Assembly (NCBI GenBank): GCA_947476255.1 | Contig: CANJPY010000002.1 | Span: forward strand, 1-64,000 | DNA from: Chthoniobacteraceae bacterium | GTDB taxonomy: Bacteria > Verrucomicrobiota > Verrucomicrobiia > Chthoniobacterales > Chthoniobacteraceae | Direction: 5' to 3' | DNA length: 64,000 nucleotides | Part shown: positions 1 to 7,203 of the stretch, piece by piece | Position numbering within the stretch: position 1 is the stretch's first letter | How the letters are laid out: each line of letters opens with the position of its first letter | Position numbers and translations under genes: made by a program | Notes under the pieces: model-generated | The model's input: only the letters and a program-made list of their open reading frames with translations | Told to the model about the DNA's origin: nothing | Database searches by the model: none

Positions 1-24
1 CCTCCTAGCCAGCTTGGAAGGCTG
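1..24. repeat. Left attachment-site repeat (partial at window edge)
   Basis: These bases are identical to 48683-48706 in the tRNA-Gly gene and diverge from base 25 onward. In tRNA terms they cover the anticodon stem-loop, the variable loop and the start of the T stem. If the element entered at the anticodon loop, sequence left of base 1 should continue as the original 3' end of the tRNA gene. Confidence 0.85.
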
Positions 25-63
25 AGTTGTTTTCCTGATTTTCAACAACTTGTGCAAATTTTC

Positions 64-77
64 GAAAATCGTGCACA
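64..77 (+). repeat. Possible integrase arm-type site, left end
   Basis: The 14-mer GAAAATCGTGCACA here recurs exactly at 48505-48518 beside the integrase start, followed there by a second ATCGTGCAC at 48519-48527. Both places continue into a T run. An imperfect version, TTGTGCAAA, lies near 50-58. Short repeats near both ends of an element are typical of the arm sites bound by the N-terminal domain of tyrosine integrases. That role is inferred. Confidence 0.5.
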
Positions 78-121
78 CTTTTTTCGGCTTGCCTGAGGCC
101 AGAGACCTCTCGCCTCAGCCG

Positions 122-162
122 TTTTGGGAAGAAGCCAGCCTTGGGCTGGCTTCTTCCCAAAA
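122..162. repeat. Perfect 19-bp hairpin at the left end
   Basis: Bases 122-140 are the exact reverse complement of 144-162, with a 3-base loop. An imperfect extension pairs GCCG near 118-121 with CGGC near 165-168. Neither strand has the following T tract of an intrinsic terminator. It lies in the gene-free 1-378 region between the attachment repeat and the SIR2-like gene. It could be a single-strand structural signal or a protein site. Apart from this, the attachment repeat and the arm-like motif, nothing else is recognised in 1-378. Confidence 0.75.
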
Positions 163-378
163 AGCGGCATGCCAAGCCCCACAGCTACGCTCAAATATCT
201 CGATAGAAGCCAGCGATACGGTTTGCACGTGTACCCACGACACATCAACATACATTTAGGCGGCGGTTGGCCCGAGAAAAGGTCGTCTTAAAAACTTGCG
301 AGCTAGGACGCTCTCCTTTCGTCACTTAAGCAACGCCCTTTTTGGGCGAACCCTGAAGCAACTCTAACGTTCTGGCAC

Positions 379-1977
379 ATGTCCCTCAAAAAACAAAAGC
401 ATCCGTATCGTCAACTCATCTCGACACTAAAGCATTTGCCGTTTCTCTTCATCGGATCTGGGATCTCTCGGCGGTACATGAATCTTCCGAACTGGGAGGA
501 GCTTTTACGGCACTTTGCGTCCAAGGTTCATCCGGATAACCCATTAGCTCTTGAGATATTTACAAATAAGTCGAACGCCAAAGGATGGCCTGAGGTCTCA
601 TCTCTGATCGAAGCCGAATTTAATCAGCTTTGGCTAACATCTCCGGAATATAGTACCCAACGAAAAATCTATCAGGATTCGGTACGGGCGGGTGTTTCGC
701 CCTTCAAATTGGAACTGTCGGCTCTTTTCAGCGCAGCAGAAAAGTCGACAGATGTCCCCCACCTTCTTGATGAACTCTCCTGTCTCACAATCGTGGCGAA
801 ACGGAGCGTAGCTGGCGTTATCACAACTAATTACGATTTGCTTCTTGAAGAAGTATTCAAGGGATACACGACCTTTATCGGCCAAGAACAACTGCTTTTT
901 GGAGAAACCCAGGGGATCAGCGAGATCTACAAGATTCACGGATGTTGCACCCAGCCCGAAAGCATCATCATCAATGCTAAGGACTACCAGCAATTTGAAC
1001 GTCAGAATGCATATCTCGCGGCCAAACTTTTGACGGTATTCGTCGAACATCCCATCATTTTCATCGGATACAGTCTTTCAGACCCCAATATCCAATCGAT
1101 TCTCGAAGCGATCATTTGCTGCTTGAGCGACAAAAATCTTCGTATTCTCAAGCAGCGCATGATTTTCGTCGAATATACGGATGCGGTAGGAGAGGCGCCT
1201 GAAATCACCGAGCACTCTGTAAACTTTGAGGGTGGAACTCGGTCCATAACGATGACGAAAATCACTTTGAATGATTTCCTGCCCCTCTATTCCGAACTGG
1301 TAGCACAGAAGTACCATTACAATCCCAAGTTGCTACGCCAACTAAAGAGAGACATTTACAAGTTGGTCGCCACTAATGAGCCGGTCGAGCGATTTCAAAT
1401 CACAGATATAGAAGATGACGAAGGGTTGGAAAACGTAGGCGTCTTGGCCGGAGTCGGCGTGCACGGGGACACGCCGAGTAGCGAGCGGGGTCATCACATT
1501 CCTGATCCCAGTGATCTTTTTTGTGACGTTGTGTTTAACAACAAAAAGTTTGATCTCAGATCTCTGGTCGAGGGGGCCTTGGTTAAATTGCAGAGCAGTC
1601 ACTCACACAGCCTACCTATCCACAAATACGTAAGTGCCTACCGCAAGGAATTCCACTCGGAACCACCCGCCAAACTCCTTGCTGACTGCAAGTACTCCGT
1701 AGATGAACTTCTTAGCAAATCACTTCAAAAGCAGCGGTCCGAGAATCCCATCAGCTCAATGGCGGACCTCACTCAACAGGCTCCCACGAAAGAAAAGTGG
1801 ATTGAGCTTTTCCCTCGAGTACAGAATCCAAGTGAACACCTCGCGGAACTGGAAACCTTCCTAAATGAATACATTACGAGTAACCCCGAAGTATTTCGTG
1901 ACGGAAAGCCTGGAGATAAAACAAACCTAAAAAGGCTTGTCAGAATCTATGATTGGCTGAAATACGGCCAAAAATAA
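379..1977 (+). CDS. SIR2-like domain protein, probable anti-phage NADase
   Basis: This 532-aa protein has the SIR2-like (SIR2_2) fold signature over its first half. GSGIS at residues 26-30 is the dinucleotide-binding loop, TTNYD near 149-153 carries the conserved Asn-Asp, IHG near 186-188 carries the candidate catalytic His, and FIGYSLSDPNI near 229 closes the domain. Proteins of this class in defence islands degrade NAD+ on phage infection (established for ThsA and DSR families). The C-terminal ~200 residues are not recognised and may be the sensor. The gene stands alone at the left end of the element, a common cargo position. The specific defence system is not assigned. Confidence 0.8.
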   Translation: MSLKKQKHPYRQLISTLKHLPFLFIGSGISRRYMNLPNWEELLRHFASKVHPDNPLALEIFTNKSNAKGWPEVSSLIEAEFNQLWLTSPEYSTQRKIYQDSVRAGVSPFKLELSALFSAAEKSTDVPHLLDELSCLTIVAKRSVAGVITTNYDLLLEEVFKGYTTFIGQEQLLFGETQGISEIYKIHGCCTQPESIIINAKDYQQFERQNAYLAAKLLTVFVEHPIIFIGYSLSDPNIQSILEAIICCLSDKNLRILKQRMIFVEYTDAVGEAPEITEHSVNFEGGTRSITMTKITLNDFLPLYSELVAQKYHYNPKLLRQLKRDIYKLVATNEPVERFQITDIEDDEGLENVGVLAGVGVHGDTPSSERGHHIPDPSDLFCDVVFNNKKFDLRSLVEGALVKLQSSHSHSLPIHKYVSAYRKEFHSEPPAKLLADCKYSVDELLSKSLQKQRSENPISSMADLTQQAPTKEKWIELFPRVQNPSEHLAELETFLNEYITSNPEVFRDGKPGDKTNLKRLVRIYDWLKYGQK

Positions 1978-2053
1978 AAGACGCTCATAACTCCTAGGAA
2001 GAGAGCGATCCAAAAGGAACACCGTTCCGCCGTCAGATAGAGCGTCTTTTTTT
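1977..2053 (+). terminator. Long-loop inverted repeat with T tract after the SIR2-like gene
   Basis: AAAGACGCTC at 1977-1986 pairs with GAGCGTCTTT at 2040-2049, followed by more T residues to 2053. The 53-base loop contains a smaller hairpin, GGAAC-ACC-GTTCC, at 2016-2028. The T run suits an intrinsic terminator for the gene that ends at 1977, but the long loop makes this only moderately likely. Confidence 0.45.
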
Positions 2054-2101
2054 AAAGCACCTTCGGAGGAAAAGCATTTAACATGGAAACACCGTTCCGC
2101 C
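2018..2101 (+). repeat. Two 14-bp direct repeats beside the IS3 remnant
   Basis: AACACCGTTCCGCC occurs at 2018-2031 and again at 2088-2101, 70 bp apart. The first copy overlaps the small hairpin in the candidate terminator. The function is unknown; it may mark a past insertion or duplication. Confidence 0.6.
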
Positions 2102-2258
2102 TCTAGCACGCCTCAACTGTGTCTCGGTCGTTGCCCGCCAGCAAGTGAAAAGTCACACTGAGAATAAATTGCTGATTATTGCCGCGTGGCGTGCTCCCGA
2201 AAATTTGATCCAGTTGCTATGAGAGTCGGCGGCGCGTAAGCGCCGCCCAACTCTCAAG

Positions 2259-2537
2259 TTGAAACGCAAACGCCACACCCCTGAAGAGATCATTAAGAAG
2301 CTGCGTGAAGCCGCAACACTACTGGCTGGAGGCCAGAGTCTGGAGGATGTCTGTAAAAAGCTGGAGGTCAGCCCGCCCACCTACCACCGATGGAAGCAGG
2401 AGTACGGTGGAGCCAAGGTAGAGAGAGTGAAACGTCTCAAGGAACTTGAGAAAGAGAACACCCGCCTTAAGCGATTGGTGGCGGACGTGTCCCTAGACAA
2501 AGCCATTCTCAAGGAGATCGCGGAGGGAAAATGGTAG
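2259..2537 (+). CDS. IS3-family transposase OrfA
   Basis: The 92-aa product starts with a basic helix-turn-helix (RHTPEEIIKKLREAATLLAGG) and continues with a leucine-zipper-like helix near residues 60-85, the standard layout of IS3-family OrfA (HTH_Tnp_1). It appears full length and overlaps OrfB by seven bases in another frame, as expected for the programmed frameshift that makes OrfAB. OrfB is broken, so the element cannot move by itself. Similar OrfA proteins are widespread and do not help to place the host. Confidence 0.88.
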   Translation: MKRKRHTPEEIIKKLREAATLLAGGQSLEDVCKKLEVSPPTYHRWKQEYGGAKVERVKRLKELEKENTRLKRLVADVSLDKAILKEIAEGKW

Positions 2538-2760
2538 GCCCGGAGCGCAAACGCCATGCGGTTTGCCATGTGAGGCACCCACTGGAGGTGAGCGAGCGCC
2601 GGGCCGGTGCGACCATTGAGCAACCTCGATCTACGCAACGCTATGAGGGACTCAAACAGGAGAAGGACGCCGTGCTGGCCACAGAGCTGCGCCGCATCTC
2701 ACGTGAGAGGCCGCGTGCGGGTTACCGCATGGCGACAGCATTACTAAGCAGAGGCGGTGC
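2531..2760 (+). pseudogene. IS3-family transposase OrfB, 5' fragment
   Basis: Only about the first 75 residues look like OrfB: VSERRA, QPRSTQRYE and the ISRERPRAGYR block that normally precedes the rve/DDE catalytic core. A full OrfB is about 270-290 aa, so the DDE residues are missing. The frame runs on to 3007 through unrelated repeat sequence. The 3' part of the insertion sequence was lost, leaving the octamer array just downstream. Confidence 0.82.
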
Positions 2761-2830
2761 ATATCACTGCCTGAATCTTACCCCTTCGCTGCGTTCGCGA
2801 GCGAAAAAGCGGCACCGAGAAGGGACTCCC

Positions 2831-3045
2831 GCGCCATCAGTGCGTGAATCGGCGCCATCCGGCATCATCAGCGCGCCATCATGCGCCATCGGCGCCATTG
2901 GGTATGGAGTATATAATATATTTCTCTCTCTTATTTGGATGAAGGGACCAATTTTCTTACACGTACTTAGACCTCAATGGTGCCGATGGCGCCGGATGAT
3001 GCCGTGATGGCGCGGTGATGGCGCCGAAATCGGAGCTGATGGCGC
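2831..3045. repeat. Phased octamer dyad, candidate replication or partition site
   Basis: GCGCCATC, or a one-base variant, occurs at 2831, 2852, 2873, 2883 and 2892. Its reverse complement GATGGCGC occurs at 2985, 3006, 3017 and 3038. Variants fall at 2862, 2976 and 2995. Spacing is mostly about 10 or 21 bp, that is one or two helical turns. The two halves face each other across an AT-rich centre (about 2900-2970) with a TATAATATATTT core. This resembles an iteron array around an unwinding element. It lies directly past the end of the helicase-primase operon, which supports an origin role by inference. It fills the gene-free gap 2761-3117. Confidence 0.7.
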
Positions 3046-3117
3046 GGATTACGACGTCCTCGTATCAAAATACGCCTTCCCACGCGGCGGTGCGCAGATT
3101 CGCCCGCTCGAGTGGGC

Positions 3118-4704
3118 CTACTCCGGGAGGGGAAAGACTGCCTGCACTGGATCATTCCGACTGACGCGGTAGATTTTGAGCTCGCCACCGCCGCCACCAA
3201 TCCGGGGTTTCCGCACCCGTTCAATACGCCAGTCGTCCAGCGACACACTTTCTCGCTCCTTGAACACACTCGCAAGCAGTCGTCCCAATGCCTTTGGCCG
3301 TCCCTCGATGTCTGGGCGCTTCTCGACCGCTTCCGGCAAGCTCAGGCCATGTTCCTCGGCACCTTCCAGAAAATCGCTCGCGTAATAATCACCCGCCCCG
3401 GCCGCCTGCACAAATTCCCGGAGGAACCCTAACACTGGGTTCGCCTGGCCTTGCTGGATTTGGTTGTGCCCGTCCATGACGTCGGGCCAGCCAAACACAC
3501 GGGTCACCATCCAGTTCAGTACCCCAACCGTGTCACGAAACGAGTGCGTAGTACGAGTTGTGGGCATCCCTGCCTCGATCCAGCATCTGATCACAGCGTA
3601 AACGGCACCCAGATACAACGCACGGTGGATCGCAAGGTGCTCCAGTAGGTTGCCTGTCACCCCGCCATCGGGCCACTGCTGCCACGGGTAATTTTCAGCC
3701 TGCTTTCGGATACGCACGATGAGACAGCGATTCGCCAAATCCTCGGTCATCTGGACGCCGTTACTCGTGGCGAAGAGTAAGTGTGCTCGGCTATCGGTTT
3801 CCCCCTCACGAAAAAATGCCCGGAGCGGAAACGGACCTCGGGCCGTCATGAACGATTCCAGCATCGTCGAGTTCAGATGGCCTCGCAGGTTATCGAGGCA
3901 GATTAAAGGACGTCCTTTGAGTAGTTCGCTCTGAATCTTTTCGTCAAAACTCCCGACGCCGCCCTTTCCCTGCTGCGTCACGTTGGCCATATGTTCGCCG
4001 TACAAAACGGCAATCATCTCACTCGCGAATCCCTTGCCAGACTGGGACTTGTCGGCTTCAGTCAGAATCATTGGGAAAGGTGCAAGAGACTGCGCCCAAG
4101 GACCAAAACGCAGCCCCGGAGCGAGAATCGCAGCCAACAACCGCGACCCGTCGGCCGGTGTCTGAAACTGAAAATCCCGGAGTAACCCGCTCCTCCCGAG
4201 GAGTTGCATTGCCTCATTCAGCGACACTTCTGGGATCTCGACTGAACCGGCGCAAAACAAACCCGTCTGCCCATCGAATTGTCCGCTTTGGATACGACCG
4301 TCTACGTGGAGAGGCGGAAAATTCACCACGGAACGAATGCGGGGCAGACGTTGATGCACGGCCGCAAGTAGCGCAACGGCGTCGTCGGATTTCATTCGCG
4401 CTGGGGCCAGTCCGCCGGATGTCGCATCTTTCTCGTTAGATTTTGACCACCGGACCAGTTCCCCCAGTTGTTCCGCTTCGGAACGCAACAACTGAACTCC
4501 AAGCGGCTCCATTTGATGGCCTTTTTCGCAGGCAACGACTCGGACCACATCCGGGCCGCGTCTGTAATAATTTCGTCCGGCCATCAATTCCGCCAAATGT
4601 GCTGCAGTCGCTGAGATCTGCTGTTTTGGACCTGGTAAAATGATCCGAACGGTAGTCGGGACAGGTGAAGGAAGCGGAGGGAGTTTCTCGTCGACTATGT
4701 CCAC
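3118..4704 (-). CDS. Superfamily 3-like DNA helicase/ATPase of the replication module
   Basis: This 528-aa protein carries a P-loop variant (KSQSGKGF, S-G-K near residues 222-224), a hydrophobic Walker B strand (PLICLDNLRG near 267-276) and a following LLFATSNG sensor segment. The layout matches plasmid- and phage-type replicative helicases related to D5/DUF927 ATPases. The N-terminal ~190 residues are not recognised. It overlaps the upstream primase gene by ten bases, so the two are co-translated. It probably unwinds element DNA during extrachromosomal replication, perhaps starting at the octamer array just beyond its stop codon. Confidence 0.72.
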   Translation of the reverse strand: MDIVDEKLPPLPSPVPTTVRIILPGPKQQISATAAHLAELMAGRNYYRRGPDVVRVVACEKGHQMEPLGVQLLRSEAEQLGELVRWSKSNEKDATSGGLAPARMKSDDAVALLAAVHQRLPRIRSVVNFPPLHVDGRIQSGQFDGQTGLFCAGSVEIPEVSLNEAMQLLGRSGLLRDFQFQTPADGSRLLAAILAPGLRFGPWAQSLAPFPMILTEADKSQSGKGFASEMIAVLYGEHMANVTQQGKGGVGSFDEKIQSELLKGRPLICLDNLRGHLNSTMLESFMTARGPFPLRAFFREGETDSRAHLLFATSNGVQMTEDLANRCLIVRIRKQAENYPWQQWPDGGVTGNLLEHLAIHRALYLGAVYAVIRCWIEAGMPTTRTTHSFRDTVGVLNWMVTRVFGWPDVMDGHNQIQQGQANPVLGFLREFVQAAGAGDYYASDFLEGAEEHGLSLPEAVEKRPDIEGRPKALGRLLASVFKERESVSLDDWRIERVRKPRIGGGGGELKIYRVSRNDPVQAVFPLPE

Positions 4705-5705
4705 GAGAATAGGCCCTCCATTTTCTTACACTCTTCAGGGGGAAGTCCCGTGGTATCATTGAGATCCTTGCCGCACGTACCGTCAGGCGTTTCAATCCTA
4801 CTCATCCGAAACACGTAAACCGTACAGTTCACGCTCCGGAGCTGCATCTGCCACGGCTCCACCGCCGCATGTCCTGCCGGGTCATCGTGCGGGATAATCC
4901 GCACACTTTTCCCACGTAAATGCTCCAGAGCATCTGGGTGAATGCGTTTTATCCCGGCTCCCAGAAGTGCAATCGGAAGGCAATCCTGTCCCAAACGGAG
5001 CGCCCAATGATAGGCGGCAACCAGATCCCCCGAGCCCTCAACCAGCAAGAAGCGTTGGAAATAGCGCGTGAGACCCCGGGGGAGTTGCAGCCCCACAGGC
5101 CACGACTTGTCAGAGCCACACAACGTATGCACCTTTCGGCCGCTCGCGAAACAGGCTCCGTCCATCCGACGGGATTCCGCACACAGACGGGCTTGATCCA
5201 GAACGATCCAACATCGGACGCCACATACGGTGCCAAAAGCCAAAACGCCGTTCTGTTGCATTGTGGCAACGGCCCAAAAGTCGACGCGTCTGAGCGTTGC
5301 CACCACTTCCAAATCTCCTCGGCTTCCGGAATCGAGATCCTTCGGTAAAGCCAGGGTCTTTCGAGAACTCGATACGCCTGGAGGAGGACCGTTTACTAAA
5401 GGCGAGGGTGAGTGAGTTTGGGGTACTGAGGCTCCAGCAAGGTCTTGATACCTGCGTATCGCCTCCTTCGTCGAACATGTCCCGGCCAGTGCGATCAGGG
5501 AAATTTCATCCCCGGCGCTTCTGCAGGCCCCGTGGCATTTCCAAAACCACACGTTGTCTTTGAGAAATAGCGAAAAGGATTCACCGAGTTTTTCATGGTG
5601 GAGTGGACAGCGATGCGTGCCGGTCGCTGGAAGGTAATCAAACAGCCCCAAGCGGAGCAGCAGTTCCGGCAAAGGAAGGCGCTGCTTCAATTCTGGAATG
5701 GTCAT
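4695..5705 (-). CDS. DNA primase with CHC2-type zinc finger and Toprim domain
   Basis: The 336-aa protein opens with a CHC2-like zinc finger (C33-PLH, then C57-HGA-C61, one residue wider than usual). A Toprim segment follows: FLLVEGSGD near residues 215-223 supplies the acidic residue and IPHDDPAG near 274-281 the DxD. This is the arrangement of small primases of mobile elements. It is the middle gene of a minus-strand operon, with an HTH gene upstream and the helicase downstream, overlapping by ten bases. It would prime the element's own replication or the complementary strand after conjugation. Confidence 0.8.
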   Translation of the reverse strand: MTIPELKQRLPLPELLLRLGLFDYLPATGTHRCPLHHEKLGESFSLFLKDNVWFWKCHGACRSAGDEISLIALAGTCSTKEAIRRYQDLAGASVPQTHSPSPLVNGPPPGVSSSRKTLALPKDLDSGSRGDLEVVATLRRVDFWAVATMQQNGVLAFGTVCGVRCWIVLDQARLCAESRRMDGACFASGRKVHTLCGSDKSWPVGLQLPRGLTRYFQRFLLVEGSGDLVAAYHWALRLGQDCLPIALLGAGIKRIHPDALEHLRGKSVRIIPHDDPAGHAAVEPWQMQLRSVNCTVYVFRMSRIETPDGTCGKDLNDTTGLPPEECKKMEGLFSWT

Positions 5706-5754
5706 CGAGTTGATGTTCTGAGCTTCATTTTCAGCGGTGAACCATCGGCGGGGG

Positions 5755-6012
5755 CTAAAGGAACATCTCGCCTCTCGTGCTTTTCCCTTTGAGCCGAGCG
5801 ATAAATTTGAGGATCTGCTCCATTGGATAACCGACGTGTGAGCCGATTCTCACAGGCTTCACAATGTCCCGGTGTCGCCGTAAATGCCGCATCACGGTGC
5901 GCGAAGACGGCGCTTTCCCGTCTACGGCAAGCATTTCACAAATCGTCTCGTAACCTACGAGCTCGAAATCCGCGTTCCCTTGCCTCCGGGGGTTTTGAAT
6001 CGTTGGCATGGT
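5755..6012 (-). CDS. Small helix-turn-helix protein, AlpA/excisionase-like
   Basis: The product from the ATG at 6012 has 85 residues. The frame is open to 6171, but the extra 54 residues look non-conserved. The segment YETICEMLAVDGKAPSSRTVMRHL, then PVRIGSHVGYPMEQILKFI, resembles the winged helix-turn-helix of excisionases and AlpA regulators. It heads the primase-helicase operon, 49 bases before the primase start. It may act as the recombination directionality factor for the integrase, or as the activator of this operon. A strong ribosome binding site is not visible. Confidence 0.6.
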   Translation of the reverse strand, partial: TMPTIQNPRRQGNADFELVGYETICEMLAVDGKAPSSRTVMRHLRRHRDIVKPVRIGSHVGYPMEQILKFIARLKGKSTRGEMFL

Positions 6013-6285
6013 TGCCAATGACCCCTGTCGTGTGGAATCCGTGGCTGCCGCTGGCGCTTCCTCCTTCCTTCTACGGCACAAGGCGCACGTAGAAGGGTTG
6101 TTAAGGCGACCTTTTAGATCCGAGTCGGAATGTGTTGGTGTCGTAATCACGCCTATGATTCGAGAAGCCACACGTCTGTTTTAGTCCATGGGTGGATCAA
6201 AATCGCAGTCCCTCATGTTCGTGCCTAAAAAATGCGGCTTCGATGATCCAAGTCCGTAACGAACACGTCTGTCAGGTAGGGGAAG

Positions 6286-6312
6286 AGCGGATTCGGCATT
6301 AGCGAATCTGCT
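6286..6312. promoter_or_regulatory. Inverted repeat between divergent HTH genes, candidate operator
   Basis: AGCGGATTCG at 6286-6295 faces CGAATCTGCT at 6303-6312 with a 7-base spacer, nine of ten positions pairing. It lies in the gene-free 6172-6484 region between the minus-strand HTH/primase operon and the plus-strand XRE gene, where a repressor would control both directions. ACACGTCT also occurs twice nearby (about 6169 and 6263). A minus-strand open frame at 6181-6441 in this gap has no family features and is not called. Confidence 0.5.
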
Positions 6313-6484
6313 GAATCGCATCAGGCCTTTACTTACCCCTTCGGGAGATCCTTCAAGCAGGAAGCGGCTGGCGTTGTTTCCGGTGCAACCCCCTAAATCG
6401 CATCCGCAAGGCGAAATGTTGTACCACCCGTGGACCACCACGCACCGGGGTTTCCGCTAGTCTCCGCCGCCTCTTAGGCAGACT

Positions 6485-6760
6485 ATGAAAAATAATCGAA
6501 ATATCAGCGGAAGACTTTTGGGTAACCTTCGCAGAAGCAAAGGGTTCACACAGGATCAACTTGCAGCACGGGCGAAGTTTTACGGCTCCAAACTTGATCG
6601 AGAGCAAATCGCCAAAATGGAAACGGGCATTCGGGGCATGAGCGACAGAGATTTGTGGCATTTATCGCTCGCCTTGGAAGTTGGCATTGCTTCCTTCTTC
6701 GAAGGCTTAAAACCCGCATGCAGGCTCCGGGATCTCCGCGCAGCTTTCTACATCGCTTAA
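6485..6760 (+). CDS. XRE-family transcriptional regulator
   Basis: The 91-aa product contains one XRE/Cro-type helix-turn-helix: LGNLRRSKGFTQDQLAARAK, then LDREQIAKMETGIRGMSDRDLWHLSLAL, covering about residues 10-70. Single-domain XRE proteins commonly repress the excision and transfer genes of ICEs and prophages. Here it is divergent from the primase operon across a gap holding an inverted repeat, and it converges on the relaxase operon. It is the best candidate for the element's master repressor. No peptidase or sensor domain is attached. Confidence 0.8.
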   Translation: MKNNRNISGRLLGNLRRSKGFTQDQLAARAKFYGSKLDREQIAKMETGIRGMSDRDLWHLSLALEVGIASFFEGLKPACRLRDLRAAFYIA

Positions 6761-6807
6761 CGCACCCTCGACGAAGCCTTAAACTCGGTTGGTTGGCCGG
6801 GCTCCGC

Positions 6808-7203
6808 TCATAAAGAGTCACCCTTGGAGTCCGTCTCACCAGCGTTCCGCTGAATCTCGATACTGGTGATGTGGCCCGAACCGACCGTCAGAAAAGCGCC
6901 GAACGCTTCGGAAAACGATTTCACCCACACAACAGACCCAGTCTGGATCCCAACCGTAAGCGTCCGTAATGCGTGTCCCATAAGCATCACCTCGTGGCTG
7001 CTGAAGGAAAGACGCAGTTTTTCGACCGGCGCAGCACCGCTGTATTCCGCAAAAAGCAGATCTGATTTGGGAAAGACAAACATCCGCCCATCCTCCAATT
7101 CGACCGCAATCGCCGAACATTCCGGAGTCTGCCCCCAACAGGTCAGCGCCTTTTCGGGTTTGTCTTCCAACACTGGCTTTCGAGAGTGAGCCGATCTGAT
7201 CAT
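6808..7203 (-). CDS. Hypothetical protein coupled to the relaxase
   Basis: This 131-aa protein is not recognised. Its ATG at 7203-7201 overlaps the relaxase TGA in an ATGA junction, which fixes the start; a longer frame to 7461 runs inside the relaxase gene and is rejected. It looks like a soluble, beta-rich protein (ECSAIAVELEDGRMFVFPKSDLLFAEY, split by turns) with no membrane segment. Tight coupling suggests it is a small DNA-transfer accessory or a regulator of relaxase activity. Confidence 0.7.
   Translation of the reverse strand: MIRSAHSRKPVLEDKPEKALTCWGQTPECSAIAVELEDGRMFVFPKSDLLFAEYSGAAPVEKLRLSFSSHEVMLMGHALRTLTVGIQTGSVVWVKSFSEAFGAFLTVGSGHITSIEIQRNAGETDSKGDSL

Noticed and set aside
122-162. 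Intrinsic terminator
   Set aside because: The stem is strong, but no T tract follows on either strand and no gene ends nearby.
2764-3007. C-terminal continuation of IS3 OrfB
   Set aside because: After about residue 75 the frame reads the octamer repeats; no DDE motif is present.
6181-6441. 86-aa minus-strand open frame between HTH genes
   Set aside because: It has no recognisable features and fills the expected regulatory region with an inverted repeat.
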